This document shows, in pieces, positions 8,331 to 16,940 of a stretch of 62,532 bases of DNA. The stretch is taken from NCBI GenBank assembly GCA_026707585.1, contig JAPOWQ010000068.1, positions 1-62,532 of the forward strand, read 5' to 3'. Origin of the DNA: Chloroflexota bacterium (GTDB lineage: Bacteria; Chloroflexota; UBA11872). Within the stretch, counting starts at the first letter, position 1. Each line of letters begins with the position of its first letter. Below the pieces are notes generated by a model, which saw only the letters and a list, made by a program, of their open reading frames with translations, made no database searches and was not told the origin of the DNA. The position numbers and the translations under genes are program-made.

Positions 8331-9125
8331 TTACGCCCCGGGCGCCGGCCGGGGTGCGGAACCCGCGCCGGCCCGTTCCAGGATGTGGGCGGACGAGATG
8401 TCGCGTTCGACGACGGCGGCCGCATAGGCGCGCAGGGCGGTGCGCAACTCAGCGCGGGTGCGCGGGTCGGCGCGCAGGCGGGATGCTCCGGCGAGACCGC
8501 TGTGGGCGATGAACCGCAACGACTTCAGTGTGTCGACACTAAGGTTATGGCTGGCGTTGTTGTGCGAACACGTCGAGCAGATCACGCCACCGGTTCGCGG
8601 GGCGAAGGCGTGGGCTCCGGGTTCAATGGTTCGGCCGCAGACGGTGCACTGCCACAGTTCCGGCGCGTAGCCGTGCACATCCAGCAAGTTGATGGCCAGG
8701 GCGGACAGGAGCGGTTCCGGGTCGGCGGCCTGTTGGTTGAGGGCGCCAAGGAACGCGACCAGGGCAGCGTAGGCATCCGGTGCGGCCTCGCCGTCCTCGC
8801 TGAGGCCGTCCAGCAGCTCCACGGCCCAGCCGGCGGCGGCAAAAGCTGCCAGGTCTTCGCTGAAGCGCTGGTAGGTCTCCAGGCTCTGCGCCTGTGTCAG
8901 CACGTCGAGGTTTGCGCCCACTACGCCAACAAGCCGGACGCGGCTAAAGAGCTCGATGTGGGGGGCGAGCTGACTGGTGGGCCGGCGCGAACCGCGGGCC
9001 ACCAGGCGGCGGCGGCCGAACTCGCGCGTGAAGAGCGTGACGATCCGGTCGGCGTCGCCCAGGTCGCGGCGACTGAGCACGACGCCCTCGGCCTTGTAGG
9101 TGCTGGAGCGCTGGAGCACGGCCAT
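8331..9125 (-). CDS. recO: DNA repair protein RecO
   Basis: A 264-residue RecO. The N-terminal OB fold carries the usual opening (KAEGVVLSRRDLGDADRIVTL) and is followed by the helical domain. A four-cysteine zinc site is intact at C160, C163, C183 and C186. RecO anneals single-stranded DNA and loads RecA with RecR in gap repair. I start at the ATG at 9125 and not the TTG two codons earlier, since AGG lies at a suitable distance. It is 20 bases from the first CBS-protein gene. Confidence 0.93.
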   Translation of the reverse strand: MAVLQRSSTYKAEGVVLSRRDLGDADRIVTLFTREFGRRRLVARGSRRPTSQLAPHIELFSRVRLVGVVGANLDVLTQAQSLETYQRFSEDLAAFAAAGWAVELLDGLSEDGEAAPDAYAALVAFLGALNQQAADPEPLLSALAINLLDVHGYAPELWQCTVCGRTIEPGAHAFAPRTGGVICSTCSHNNASHNLSVDTLKSLRFIAHSGLAGASRLRADPRTRAELRTALRAYAAAVVERDISSAHILERAGAGSAPRPAPGA

Positions 9126-9145
9126 GGGCAAGCCTAGCGTGAGAT

Positions 9146-10471
9146 TCAGGCGTCGGAGGCCGCGGCGTCCGCCTGGCGGCGGATCACGTCGACGGCCTCA
9201 ACGCGCGGGCCGCGCATGCGGCGCACGCGCAGCAGCCAACCCTCGTGTTCGACGGCATCGCCGGGCCTGGGGACGGCGTCGAGGCGCTGCATGACAAATC
9301 CGGCAACGGTGACAAAGTCGCCCGACGGCAGTCGGCACCCTGTGGACTCGACCAGCCGGTCGGCCCGCAGCGTGCCGGCGACCACAAAGCGGTCGGGTCC
9401 GAAGTGCTGAACGTCTCGAGGCGGGGCGTCGTGTTCGTCGCGAATCTCGCCCACGACTTCCTCGACCAGATCTTCCAACGTGACGATTCCAGCCGGCGAG
9501 CCGTGCTCGTCCACCACCAGGGCCAGATGCGCGCGGTCGCGGCGCATGGCCAAGAGCAACTCGCCAACTAGCGCCGAGTCTGGTGAGAGGTGTAGCGATC
9601 GAATCGCGTCGTCCGGCAAGGGCTGGTCGATGGCGTCGGGATCGATCGTCAGCAGATCCTTGACGTGAACGAATCCGACTATGGCGTCTGGCGAGTTGCG
9701 ATAGAGCGGGAATCGGGAGTAGCCAGTGGCAACGGCCTGGCGCTCGATCTCGCGCACCGAGGAGCCGGCGGGCACGATGTGTACGGCGGAGCGAGGCGCC
9801 ATGACGTCCCCCACGCGACGCGTCGCGAATCGCAGCGCGCGGTTGGCCAGTTGCTGCTGGGGCGCGCTGATCGCTCCAAGCCGGCGTAGTTCTCCGAGCA
9901 TGGAACCGATCTGCGCCGGTGTGTATGCCGTGGTCAACTCGTCGCGCGGGGGCACTCCAAAGACTCGGATGGTCAGGTTGGCCAACTCGTTGAGCACCCA
10001 CAGCAGCCCGCGCACGGCGTTGGCATACCCGCGATAGGGCAGGGCGACCCACAGCAGCGTTCGGACGGGCTCGGCTATAGCGATGTTCTTGGGGGCCATT
10101 TCACCCAGAACCATGTGTAAGAGGACGACGATGAACAGCGCGATGACGCCGGCGATCGCGTGAACCGCCGCTCCGTGAAGGCCGAGGCGTTCGGCGATAG
10201 TGGTTTCCAGCACGTCGGCGATGGCCGGCTCGGCCACGAAGCCAAGGCCCAGCGACGCCATGGTGATCCCCAGTTGCGCGCCGGTGAGCATGAAGGAGAG
10301 TTCGCGCATCGAGGCCACCGCCAGTCGCGCGGCCCGGCCGCCATCAGCGGCGCGTCGCTCAAGCTCACCACGGCGACTGGCCGCGGCGGCGGTGATTGCG
10401 ACCTCGGCGCCGACAAAGAAGCCGTTTATCAGCAGCAAGACGAGCGCGACGATGAGCAAGGGAACAGTCAT
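9146..10471 (-). CDS. CNNM/CorC-type transporter with CBS pair (copy 1)
   Basis: A 441-residue protein of the HlyC/CorC (CNNM) family. It has an N-terminal DUF21 membrane domain with hydrophobic segments around residues 1-25, 55-80, 95-120 and 130-150. A pair of CBS domains follows (VMAPRSAVHIVPA about residue 205; LALVVDEHGSPAGIVTLEDLVEEVVGEI about 310-335), then a CorC_HlyC C-terminal domain. Relatives export or regulate magnesium or cobalt, often sensing ATP through the CBS pair. It overlaps the next copy upstream by four bases (ATGA). It is the third gene in transcription order of three paralogues. Confidence 0.9.
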   Translation of the reverse strand: MTVPLLIVALVLLLINGFFVGAEVAITAAAASRRGELERRAADGGRAARLAVASMRELSFMLTGAQLGITMASLGLGFVAEPAIADVLETTIAERLGLHGAAVHAIAGVIALFIVVLLHMVLGEMAPKNIAIAEPVRTLLWVALPYRGYANAVRGLLWVLNELANLTIRVFGVPPRDELTTAYTPAQIGSMLGELRRLGAISAPQQQLANRALRFATRRVGDVMAPRSAVHIVPAGSSVREIERQAVATGYSRFPLYRNSPDAIVGFVHVKDLLTIDPDAIDQPLPDDAIRSLHLSPDSALVGELLLAMRRDRAHLALVVDEHGSPAGIVTLEDLVEEVVGEIRDEHDAPPRDVQHFGPDRFVVAGTLRADRLVESTGCRLPSGDFVTVAGFVMQRLDAVPRPGDAVEHEGWLLRVRRMRGPRVEAVDVIRRQADAAASDA

Positions 10472-11775
10472 GCGGCGCTACTCGGCCGATCGCTCGGAGC
10501 TTCCAGACGGACACGTTCGATGCGCTGTCTCCGCACGGCCGTCACGCGGATCGTCCAGCCCCCCAGCGACACAACATCCCCTTCGCGCGGGATACGCTGC
10601 AGAACGGCCATCAGCAGACCCGCCAGGGTCTCGAACCGGCCTGCCGGCATGGTGAAGCCAACGGCCTCGCGGAGTTCGTCGCGACGAATGCGCGCCGCCA
10701 CGTCGAATGCGCCGTCGTCCAACGGCGAAACGAGCAGGGCCTCGGGCTTGTCGTGCTCGTCCTCGATGTCGCCGAGCAGCTCCTCCACGATGTCCTCCAG
10801 GGTGACAATGCCGGCCGGCTGTCCAAATTCGTCGTCGACGATTGCCATGGCGTGGTGCTCGGCCTGCATTTCGAGTAGCAGCGATCGCAGGTCGCGCGCG
10901 GCCGGGACGACCAGGGCGTCCTGCGACTTGGCCGCGACCGGCGTATCGGATCGAGCCGTGGCGGGTAGCGCCAGGACATCCTTGACGTGGGCGATTCCCA
11001 TGTAGCCGCGCCCATCCGCAGCCCGAATCGGAAAACGCGAATAGCCGGACTGGATCGACAGTTGGGCCAGGTCGGCCAGGGAGTTGGTGGCGTTGATTGC
11101 CGCGACCTGGGAGCGCGGCACCATCACGTCGCCGGCAGTGGTACGACCCAGCCCGAGGGCGCGGTCGAGCACCTCGTACTCGATTCCCTCGATGGTGTTC
11201 TCGCGCGCAGCCCAGCGCAGCGCCTCCCGCATTTCCTCGAGGGACTGGAATCCCTCGAGCTCTTCCCGCGGCGCCAGGCCGACCAGGCGCATCGACGCGT
11301 TGGCCATGGCGTTGAGCAGGCGGATTACGGGTGAGACAACCGTGTTGACGAACATGGCCGGCGGCACGAAGAGGCGTGCCGTGGCCATCGGGCGCGAAAT
11401 GGCCAGGTTCTTTGGCGCTAGTTCGCCAAGAACCATCTGAATAACCGTGGCGAGAACCAGCGCCAACGCCGCGGTCAATGCAACCAGCGTGCCGTCCTCG
11501 ATTCCCGGAATCCAGGCGAGCATTGGCCGCAGCAAGGGGCCGATCGCGCCGTCCACCACGAAACCGAGGACCAGCGAACTGACCGTGATGCCCAGCTGCG
11601 CGCCCGAAAGTTGAAAGGACAGGGTTTCGAGACCCCGTTGCACCGCACGGTCGCGCCGCGTGCCGCGGTCGGCGGCGGACTCAACCTCGTAACGGTCGAC
11701 CGCCACGAGCGCGAACTGCGCGCCCGCGAAGAGGCCGTTGATGGCGATCAGGCCAAAAAAGACCAGGAGGCCCAC
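10468..11775 (-). CDS. CNNM/CorC-type transporter with CBS pair (copy 2)
   Basis: A 435-residue paralogue with the same layout: DUF21 membrane domain (hydrophobic segments near residues 1-25, 60-80, 95-120 and 130-150), two CBS domains (VMVPRSQVAAINA; AIVDDEFGQPAGIVTLEDIVEELLGDIEDEHD-like region), and a CorC_HlyC domain with AGLL near its end. It starts at GTG. It overlaps copy 1 by four bases and is 70 bases from copy 3, so the three are probably one transcript. Their sequences are clearly divergent, which suggests old duplication and perhaps different ions or hetero-oligomers. Confidence 0.9.
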   Translation of the reverse strand: MGLLVFFGLIAINGLFAGAQFALVAVDRYEVESAADRGTRRDRAVQRGLETLSFQLSGAQLGITVSSLVLGFVVDGAIGPLLRPMLAWIPGIEDGTLVALTAALALVLATVIQMVLGELAPKNLAISRPMATARLFVPPAMFVNTVVSPVIRLLNAMANASMRLVGLAPREELEGFQSLEEMREALRWAARENTIEGIEYEVLDRALGLGRTTAGDVMVPRSQVAAINATNSLADLAQLSIQSGYSRFPIRAADGRGYMGIAHVKDVLALPATARSDTPVAAKSQDALVVPAARDLRSLLLEMQAEHHAMAIVDDEFGQPAGIVTLEDIVEELLGDIEDEHDKPEALLVSPLDDGAFDVAARIRRDELREAVGFTMPAGRFETLAGLLMAVLQRIPREGDVVSLGGWTIRVTAVRRQRIERVRLEAPSDRPSSAA

Positions 11776-11845
11776 CAGGATGTCGATGGCCTGTCTCCGG
11801 AACTAGCTCGCGGCGGTCAGACCGCGGGGACCGGCGGTGGGACCG

Positions 11846-13117
11846 TCAGGCGGCATTGCCGTCTTCGTCGACGCGGGTGATCTCCAGGCGGGTTATGCGA
11901 GTTTCCTTGACGGCGTGCACGCGCAGCACCGCGCCGTTGACATTCACCGATTCGCCGACCGCCGGAACGCGACCAAAGGCGCTGAAGGCCAGACCGCCCA
12001 CGGTGTCTACACCGTCAGCGGTGAGCCTGAGGCCGAGTTCATTGTTCAGATCCGCGATCGGCAGGCTCGCGTCCACGATCAGGCGTCCGGGGCCGAGCGG
12101 CACGATTGGGACATCGGGAACGTCGTACTCATCCTCGATTTCGCCAACGATCTCTTCGAGCAGATCCTCGATCGTGACCAGGCCGGCGGTGTCGCCATAT
12201 TCGTTGACGACGATCGCCATGTGCAGATTGTCGGCTTGCATCTCGCGCAGCAGCCGGTCCACGAACTTGGAATCCGGGACGAAAAGGGGTTCGCGGACGA
12301 GCGATCGCAGGTCGGAGGTCTGGTTGGGCTCCAGCAATTCGGCCAGTCCGTCGCGGACGTGGATGATCCCGATGACGTTGTCCAGGTCGCCCTCGAACAC
12401 CGGCAAACGGGACAGCCCGTCCGCGTGCGCCGTGCGGAGCGCGGTTCGCAGCGGCGTGTCAACGCTGACGGCCACAATGTCGGGGCGCGGCGTCATGACC
12501 TGGCGTACGACCCGGTCGCCGAGCTGGATGACGTTGGTGATCATCTCGATGTCGGTGGCGTCGATAGCTCCCTCAGGCGCGCCTTCCACCGCCTCGATGA
12601 CCGCGGCGTCCTGCGGATCTGGTCCGCGCCAGGCTTCCTGCTCCCTGGGCGACAGCAGTCGCTCGAACGGGAGGCTGGCGGGCAGAAACAGGAGGTACTG
12701 ACCGTAGATCAGCCACGAGAAGCGGCGGGCGATTCGCAGGGGCCGACGCTGGGCAAGGATGCGCGGGGTCACACGTGCGCCACCGGCATGCAGCACGCTC
12801 AAGACGGCCAGGGCCAGGACGACGCCGGCGGCTCGCGCCCCCATCAACTCGCCCAGCCGCTCGCCCACGGTGGTGGCCGCGAGCGCCGCCGAAGCGAAGA
12901 TCAGCACGGCCGCGCCAATACGAGCGCTGGCCCAAAAGCGAAATCGATTATCGAGCAGAATGCGGAGACGCCGCGCGGCGTGCGGTTCGGTGCGATCGAG
13001 GGAGTCGAGCGCCGTCTGGGAAAGCTCCAGCGCGGCGTTTTCGGCCAGCACCAGCAATGTGCTGACCACTGTCAGCACGAGAATGAGGGCAAGTCCTACC
13101 CAACTAACCGGATCCAA
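11846..13117 (-). CDS. CNNM/CorC-type transporter with CBS pair (copy 3)
   Basis: A 423-residue paralogue and the first of the three to be transcribed. It has a DUF21 membrane domain with an N-terminal helix (WVGLALILVLTVVSTLLVLAENAALELSQ), two CBS domains (QVMTPRPDIVAVSVDTPLR; IVVNEYGDTAGLVTIEDLLEEIVGEIEDE), and a CorC_HlyC tail. The family AENAA/GAEVA motif after helix 1 is present. It starts at TTG; GGGAG lies about 10 bases upstream. It is 86 bases from prs. Likely role: divalent cation homeostasis at the inner membrane. Confidence 0.9.
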   Translation of the reverse strand: MDPVSWVGLALILVLTVVSTLLVLAENAALELSQTALDSLDRTEPHAARRLRILLDNRFRFWASARIGAAVLIFASAALAATTVGERLGELMGARAAGVVLALAVLSVLHAGGARVTPRILAQRRPLRIARRFSWLIYGQYLLFLPASLPFERLLSPREQEAWRGPDPQDAAVIEAVEGAPEGAIDATDIEMITNVIQLGDRVVRQVMTPRPDIVAVSVDTPLRTALRTAHADGLSRLPVFEGDLDNVIGIIHVRDGLAELLEPNQTSDLRSLVREPLFVPDSKFVDRLLREMQADNLHMAIVVNEYGDTAGLVTIEDLLEEIVGEIEDEYDVPDVPIVPLGPGRLIVDASLPIADLNNELGLRLTADGVDTVGGLAFSAFGRVPAVGESVNVNGAVLRVHAVKETRITRLEITRVDEDGNAA

Positions 13118-13203
13118 GAAGGATCCACTCCCCTATCGCGCGGCACAGACGGGTGCTCACGCCCAGATGCCGGTCCTCGCTCGCATGCGGGACCGCATCG
13201 CGA

Positions 13204-14196
13204 TCACTTGAACATCGCGGTGATGGACTCATCATTGTGGACTCGGCGGACCGCTTCCGCGAAAAGCGTGGCGGTGCCAACCTGGGTGATTGTGCATGCC
13301 TTGGAGTCGGAGTGCACAGGAACGCTGTCGGTGACGAAGGCTTGCGAAAGACCCGAACGCCGCAGGATTTCCAGGGCCTGTCCGGCAAAGATGCCGTGCG
13401 TGGCGCAAGCGTAGACCGCCTTCGCGCCTCGTTCCAGCAGGGCACGGGCACCCTCCGCCAGGGTGCCGCCGGTTGAGATGAGATCGTCGACGATGACCGC
13501 CGTGCGACCGCCCACCTCGCCAACCACGGAGAGCGTTTGGATTTCGTCGGGCGCCATCCGGTCCTTGAAAATGACGGCGAGCGACGAATTCTCCAGGCGC
13601 TGGCTGAAGTCGTACGCGCGTGCCACGCCGCCGGCGTCGGGCGACACCACCACCAGGTCGTCCGAGGCAACGCGCCGGAGGGACTCCGCGAGCAGCGGTG
13701 AGGCCTGCAGGTGATCGACCGGGATGTCGAAAAACCCCTGCACGGCGGGCGCGTGCAGATCCAGGGTTATAACCCGATTGGCGCCGGCGGCTTCCAGCAG
13801 GTTGGCGACCAGCTTGGCGGTAATAGGCTCCCGGCCGGTCGACTTCTTTTCCTGGCGGGCGTATCCGAAGTAGGGAATCACGGCCGTGATGCGCCCGGCT
13901 GATGCGCGTCGCAGCGCGTCAATCATGATCAGCAGCTGCATCAGGTTCTCATCCACCGGCGCGGAGGTGGACTGAATCACGAAGACGTCCGTCCCGCGGA
14001 CGTTCTCGTTGATCTGCACGCGGGCTTCGCCGTCGGGGAACTGTTCGAGCCTGACGGACCCCAGCGGCTGATCGAGACGCGCGGCGATGCGCTCGGCTAG
14101 AGCCCGGTTGCTCGAGCCGGCAAACACCTTGAGTTCGCCGTCCAGTGTCGTTGCCTTGTACGGCCTGCCGCGCGGGACTGCCGACCCCGCAGGCAC
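13204..14196 (-). CDS. prs: ribose-phosphate pyrophosphokinase
   Basis: Makes PRPP from ribose 5-phosphate and ATP for nucleotide, histidine and tryptophan synthesis. The flexible-loop region (YFGYARQEKKSTGREPITAK), the DLHA segment and the PRPP-binding loop VDDLISTGGTL are all intact. The frame is open back to 14340 (378 residues), but the first 48 residues have no family match and overlap the next gene by 92 bases. A GTG at 14196 gives about 330 residues, close to the usual 310-320. The start is therefore chosen by homology and is uncertain by a few codons. It probably shares a transcript with tRNA-Gln and the GlmU-like gene. Confidence 0.92.
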   Translation of the reverse strand: MPAGSAVPRGRPYKATTLDGELKVFAGSSNRALAERIAARLDQPLGSVRLEQFPDGEARVQINENVRGTDVFVIQSTSAPVDENLMQLLIMIDALRRASAGRITAVIPYFGYARQEKKSTGREPITAKLVANLLEAAGANRVITLDLHAPAVQGFFDIPVDHLQASPLLAESLRRVASDDLVVVSPDAGGVARAYDFSQRLENSSLAVIFKDRMAPDEIQTLSVVGEVGGRTAVIVDDLISTGGTLAEGARALLERGAKAVYACATHGIFAGQALEILRRSGLSQAFVTDSVPVHSDSKACTITQVGTATLFAEAVRRVHNDESITAMFK

Positions 14197-14248
14197 CCTG
14201 ACTCGCCCATGATATCCGGCCTCGGCGAGGGCCCGTGGCAGTTGACGG

Positions 14249-15025
14249 CTAGCGGCGCTGCGGCTTGTGTTCCCGGCGGCGAAACGCGGCGTTGGCGGCG
14301 GCGAGTCGATCGAGGTCGTCGCAACCAATCGTTTCGTCAAGATCGATCAGCTGATACCCGGCCACTGCCCGGCCATCATCGATGGCCAGGTCGACAAGTT
14401 GGGTCAGGTAGCGCTCGCCGGAGGTGGGACTGGGTGCCACGCGCGACAGCGCGCGCCGCACCCAGGCGGCGCGAAAGGCCGCCGGGCCGGCATTCACGGT
14501 GGTCAGCGCCAGATCGTCCGCCGTGGCGTCTGCTGCCTCCACGATCCCGAGCACCAGGCCGTCTGCCGCCAGGCGGACGCGGCCAAAGGCGGCGGGCTGC
14601 GGAACATCGGCCCACGTGATGGCCGCCACGGCATTGCTGACTGCCAATGCGTTCACGACGCCGCGCACAGTCGCCGGGCGAACGAGGGGCGAGTCGCCAT
14701 AGAGCGCGACGACAACATCAATGCCAGCCGGCACGGCGCCGAGGCCGACTTCCACCGCGAAGGCGGTGCCCCGGCCGGTGGGCGGCTGGTCCACGGAAAC
14801 GGCTCCGTCGGCCGCCGAACCAACCTCCATGCCAGGCTGGATGACGACCACCAGTGGGTCGAGACCGGCGGCACGGCCCGTCGCGACCACGTGCGCCAGC
14901 ATGGGACGCCCCGCCACGTGATGCATGACCTTGGGCACATCCGACGCGAAGCGCGTGCCCTGGCCGGCCGCCATGACAATGCCGGCGGCGCCAATCACCT
15001 CCGCTTCGGGGTCACCGGCGTTCAT
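14249..15025 (-). CDS. GlmU-like NTP transferase (uridylyltransferase domain only)
   Basis: A 258-residue nucleotidyltransferase. MAAGQGTRFASDVPKVMH near the N-terminus matches the LAAGxGTRM-S-PKVLH signature of GlmU. GDSPL is the metal-binding Asp loop and GRGTA is the uracil-binding segment. The left-handed beta-helix acetyltransferase half of GlmU (about 200 residues) is absent, so it should only make UDP-sugar from sugar 1-phosphate, probably UDP-GlcNAc. Its ATG (15023-15025) directly abuts the encoded CCA of tRNA-Gln (15026). A GTG nine codons downstream (14998) is an alternative start. It lies between tRNA-Gln and prs. Confidence 0.8.
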   Translation of the reverse strand: MNAGDPEAEVIGAAGIVMAAGQGTRFASDVPKVMHHVAGRPMLAHVVATGRAAGLDPLVVVIQPGMEVGSAADGAVSVDQPPTGRGTAFAVEVGLGAVPAGIDVVVALYGDSPLVRPATVRGVVNALAVSNAVAAITWADVPQPAAFGRVRLAADGLVLGIVEAADATADDLALTTVNAGPAAFRAAWVRRALSRVAPSPTSGERYLTQLVDLAIDDGRAVAGYQLIDLDETIGCDDLDRLAAANAAFRRREHKPQRR

Positions 15026-15099
15026 TGGCTGGGGAGGAAGGGTTCGAACCTTCGATCACGGATCCAAAATCCGTTGCCTTACCACTTGGCCACTCCCCA
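15026..15099 (-). tRNA. tRNA-Gln (anticodon TTG)
   Basis: A 74-base tRNA with encoded CCA. The 7-bp acceptor stem is TGGGGAG/CTCCCCA, the discriminator is G, the T loop is GTTCGAAC, and a 5-bp anticodon stem (ACGGA/TCCGT) holds a TTTTGGA loop with anticodon TTG, which reads CAA. A sigma70-like promoter lies directly upstream. The next gene's start codon follows the CCA with no spacer. Confidence 0.97.
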
Positions 15100-15106
15100 C
15101 AGGGAA

Positions 15107-15135
15107 AGCGTAGGCAGGCGCTGTAGGCCGGTCAA
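15107..15135 (-). promoter_or_regulatory. promoter of tRNA-Gln
   Basis: On the minus strand TTGACC (15130-15135) and TACGCT (15107-15112) are separated by 17 bases, so transcription should begin at or next to the tRNA 5' end (15099). The -35 box overlaps the stop codon of ispE (15132-15134). Confidence 0.7.
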
Positions 15136-15995
15136 AGCTGACTGGCGGCGTCGTCGGGCGGGGTCATGAAGCGCGTGGTCTGGGTCCACCAGCCGTGCGA
15201 TCCCACCCGAGATTCCGCGTTCCTCGCGGCTGCCCTGGTTGGGAACAGTCCGAAGCAGGTTGGTCCGCTGCCGGCCAGCAGCGCCGGCTCCGCTCCGGCG
15301 GACTCCAGGGCGCGCAGGACCTGGGCGACTTCCGGCACCAGGCGGATCGCGGCAGGCTGCAGGTCATTGATCAGCAGTTGCGGCATAAAGTCACCGTCTC
15401 GAAGCCCGTCCACCTGCTGCAGAGTGGCGCTCCCGCCTGACCACTCGGGCGGGCGCAACTCGGCGTAGGCGTCGCGGGCAGATATCTCGGCATGGGGCCG
15501 GACAAGCAAGACCCAGCGCATCGGAGCCGGCGGCATTGGCCGCAGGTCGTCGCCGCGGGCCAGACCGAGCGCGGTCCCCGGATGAAGAAAGAATGGAATA
15601 TCCGCGCCTAGTGCCCGTGCGGACTCGGCGGTGGTGGAAGCATCCGCATTCCACAGGCGTCGCAGGCCAAGCAGAACGGCGGCCGCATCGGTGCTGCCGC
15701 CGGCGAGTCCGGCCGCGACGGGGATGCGCTTGTCAATGCTGATGTGCACGCCACCGGTCGTTCCTATTCGCTCCTGCAGTTCGTACGCCGCACGGAAGGC
15801 AAGGTCGGAACCGGCATCCAGGCCGTCCACTGCGCTTTCGCCCCGGATCGTCGGCGCCGGCGTCAAGTGCACCGTGTCGCCGAATTCGAGCGCCTGGAAG
15901 ATGGTCACGATCTCGTGATACCCGTCAGCACGCCGTCCGCGGACTTCGAGGCCCAGGTTGATCTTGGCCGGCGCGGCAATCGTGAGCCCGCTCAC
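15132..15995 (-). CDS. ispE: 4-diphosphocytidyl-2-C-methyl-D-erythritol kinase
   Basis: A 287-residue GHMP kinase. The opening APAKINLGLEV, the DGYHE motif, and the ATP loop PVAAGLAGGSTDAAAVL (about residues 90-106) are typical of IspE, and a C-terminal GSGPTCFGLF glycine-rich loop is present. It phosphorylates CDP-methylerythritol in the non-mevalonate isoprenoid pathway. It starts at GTG, two bases after the ybeY stop. Its stop codon forms part of the tRNA-Gln promoter. Confidence 0.95.
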   Translation of the reverse strand: MSGLTIAAPAKINLGLEVRGRRADGYHEIVTIFQALEFGDTVHLTPAPTIRGESAVDGLDAGSDLAFRAAYELQERIGTTGGVHISIDKRIPVAAGLAGGSTDAAAVLLGLRRLWNADASTTAESARALGADIPFFLHPGTALGLARGDDLRPMPPAPMRWVLLVRPHAEISARDAYAELRPPEWSGGSATLQQVDGLRDGDFMPQLLINDLQPAAIRLVPEVAQVLRALESAGAEPALLAGSGPTCFGLFPTRAAARNAESRVGSHGWWTQTTRFMTPPDDAASQL

Positions 15996-15997
15996 GG

Positions 15998-16498
15998 TCA
16001 GCGGACGGGCTTGTGGTCGCGCAAGAGTCCGACAGCGGCCATGACGGTCTCTTCCACACGGCGCATTTGGCGCTGCGCCGCGTCGTCGTCGTGGCCAAAG
16101 CCGGCCAGATGCAGCAGGCCGTGCGTGAGCAGGTAGCCGAATTCGCGTTCGATCCCGTGTCCAAGGGCGAGAGCCTGCGAGCGCACGCGTTCCAGCGACA
16201 TGGCTATGTCGCCCGGATGCTCGGGGTCCCCGCTGGAGAAGGCAAGGACATCGGTGGCGCTGGGTTGGCCGGCGAAGGCGCCGTTCAGCCGGGACATCTC
16301 GGCATCGTCGGTAAGGCGCAGTGCCACCACGCCGGTCAGGCCGGTGCTGTCATGCACGGCGGCGGCAATGGGGTCAATCAGCCGGGCCAGGCCGCGGGGC
16401 AGCGGAATGCCCTCGCCGACATGGATTCGCAAACAGGTCGCCCCGTCCGCAGGGGCGGGCGGGTCAGCCGCCGCCGAGGAGTTTGCCAACGAGGGCAT
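15998..16498 (-). CDS. ybeY: rRNA maturation endoribonuclease YbeY
   Basis: A 166-residue protein with the zinc motif H-x3-H-x5-H as HGLLHLAGFGHDDD near the C-terminus and the RLNGAFAGQPSATDVLAFS segment (family: LN..yRg.d.pTDVLSFp). YbeY takes part in 16S rRNA 3' end maturation and ribosome quality control. The first 25 residues are Ala/Pro-rich and not conserved; they overlap the yqeY end by 35 bases, so a later start (TTG near residue 24) is possible. It lies in the run yqeY, ybeY, ispE. Confidence 0.92.
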   Translation of the reverse strand: MPSLANSSAAADPPAPADGATCLRIHVGEGIPLPRGLARLIDPIAAAVHDSTGLTGVVALRLTDDAEMSRLNGAFAGQPSATDVLAFSSGDPEHPGDIAMSLERVRSQALALGHGIEREFGYLLTHGLLHLAGFGHDDDAAQRQMRRVEETVMAAVGLLRDHKPVR

Positions 16499-16919
16499 TC
16501 ACGGCGCGTCCGTCAACCGTTCCTTGTTCGCGCAGTCGTGCCATCAGGGGACGCATGACTTTGCCCATGTCTCGGCGGGTGGTAGCCCCGACTTCGTCGA
16601 TAACCTCGCGTGCGATGGCTTCCATGGCATCGCTGTCGATCTCATCGGGCTGATAAGCGCTGATGACGGCGCGCTCGGCGCGCTCGGCGTCTGCTTGGGC
16701 GGGACGGTCGCCGTTGACATAAAGTTGGATGGCTTCGTCGCGCCGACGGATGTCGCGCTGAATGACACGCACGACCAGGGCGTCATCCGCGGACGCGCCG
16801 GACTCCTTGGCCTCGTACTTGATCTGGGAGATGAGCGTGCGCAGCACACGCAGACGATCGGCGTCGCCGCTCCGTTGCGCCGTTCGCAGATCCCCGGTGA
16901 GGCGGTCGATTAGCGCCAT
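16464..16919 (-). CDS. GatB/YqeY domain protein
   Basis: A 151-residue helical protein of the YqeY family: N-terminal LRTLISQIKYEAKESGA, central YQPDEID, and C-terminal GKVMRPLMARLREQGTVDGRAVNALVGKLL match the family. The domain is shared with the tail of GatB/GatE, which binds tRNA; a role in tRNA-dependent amidation or tRNA binding is suspected but not proven. It lies 21 bases downstream of rpsU, a common pairing in bacteria. Confidence 0.9.
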   Translation of the reverse strand: MALIDRLTGDLRTAQRSGDADRLRVLRTLISQIKYEAKESGASADDALVVRVIQRDIRRRDEAIQLYVNGDRPAQADAERAERAVISAYQPDEIDSDAMEAIAREVIDEVGATTRRDMGKVMRPLMARLREQGTVDGRAVNALVGKLLGGG

Positions 16920-16940
16920 GCGGGGCTGGGAATGCGTTGG

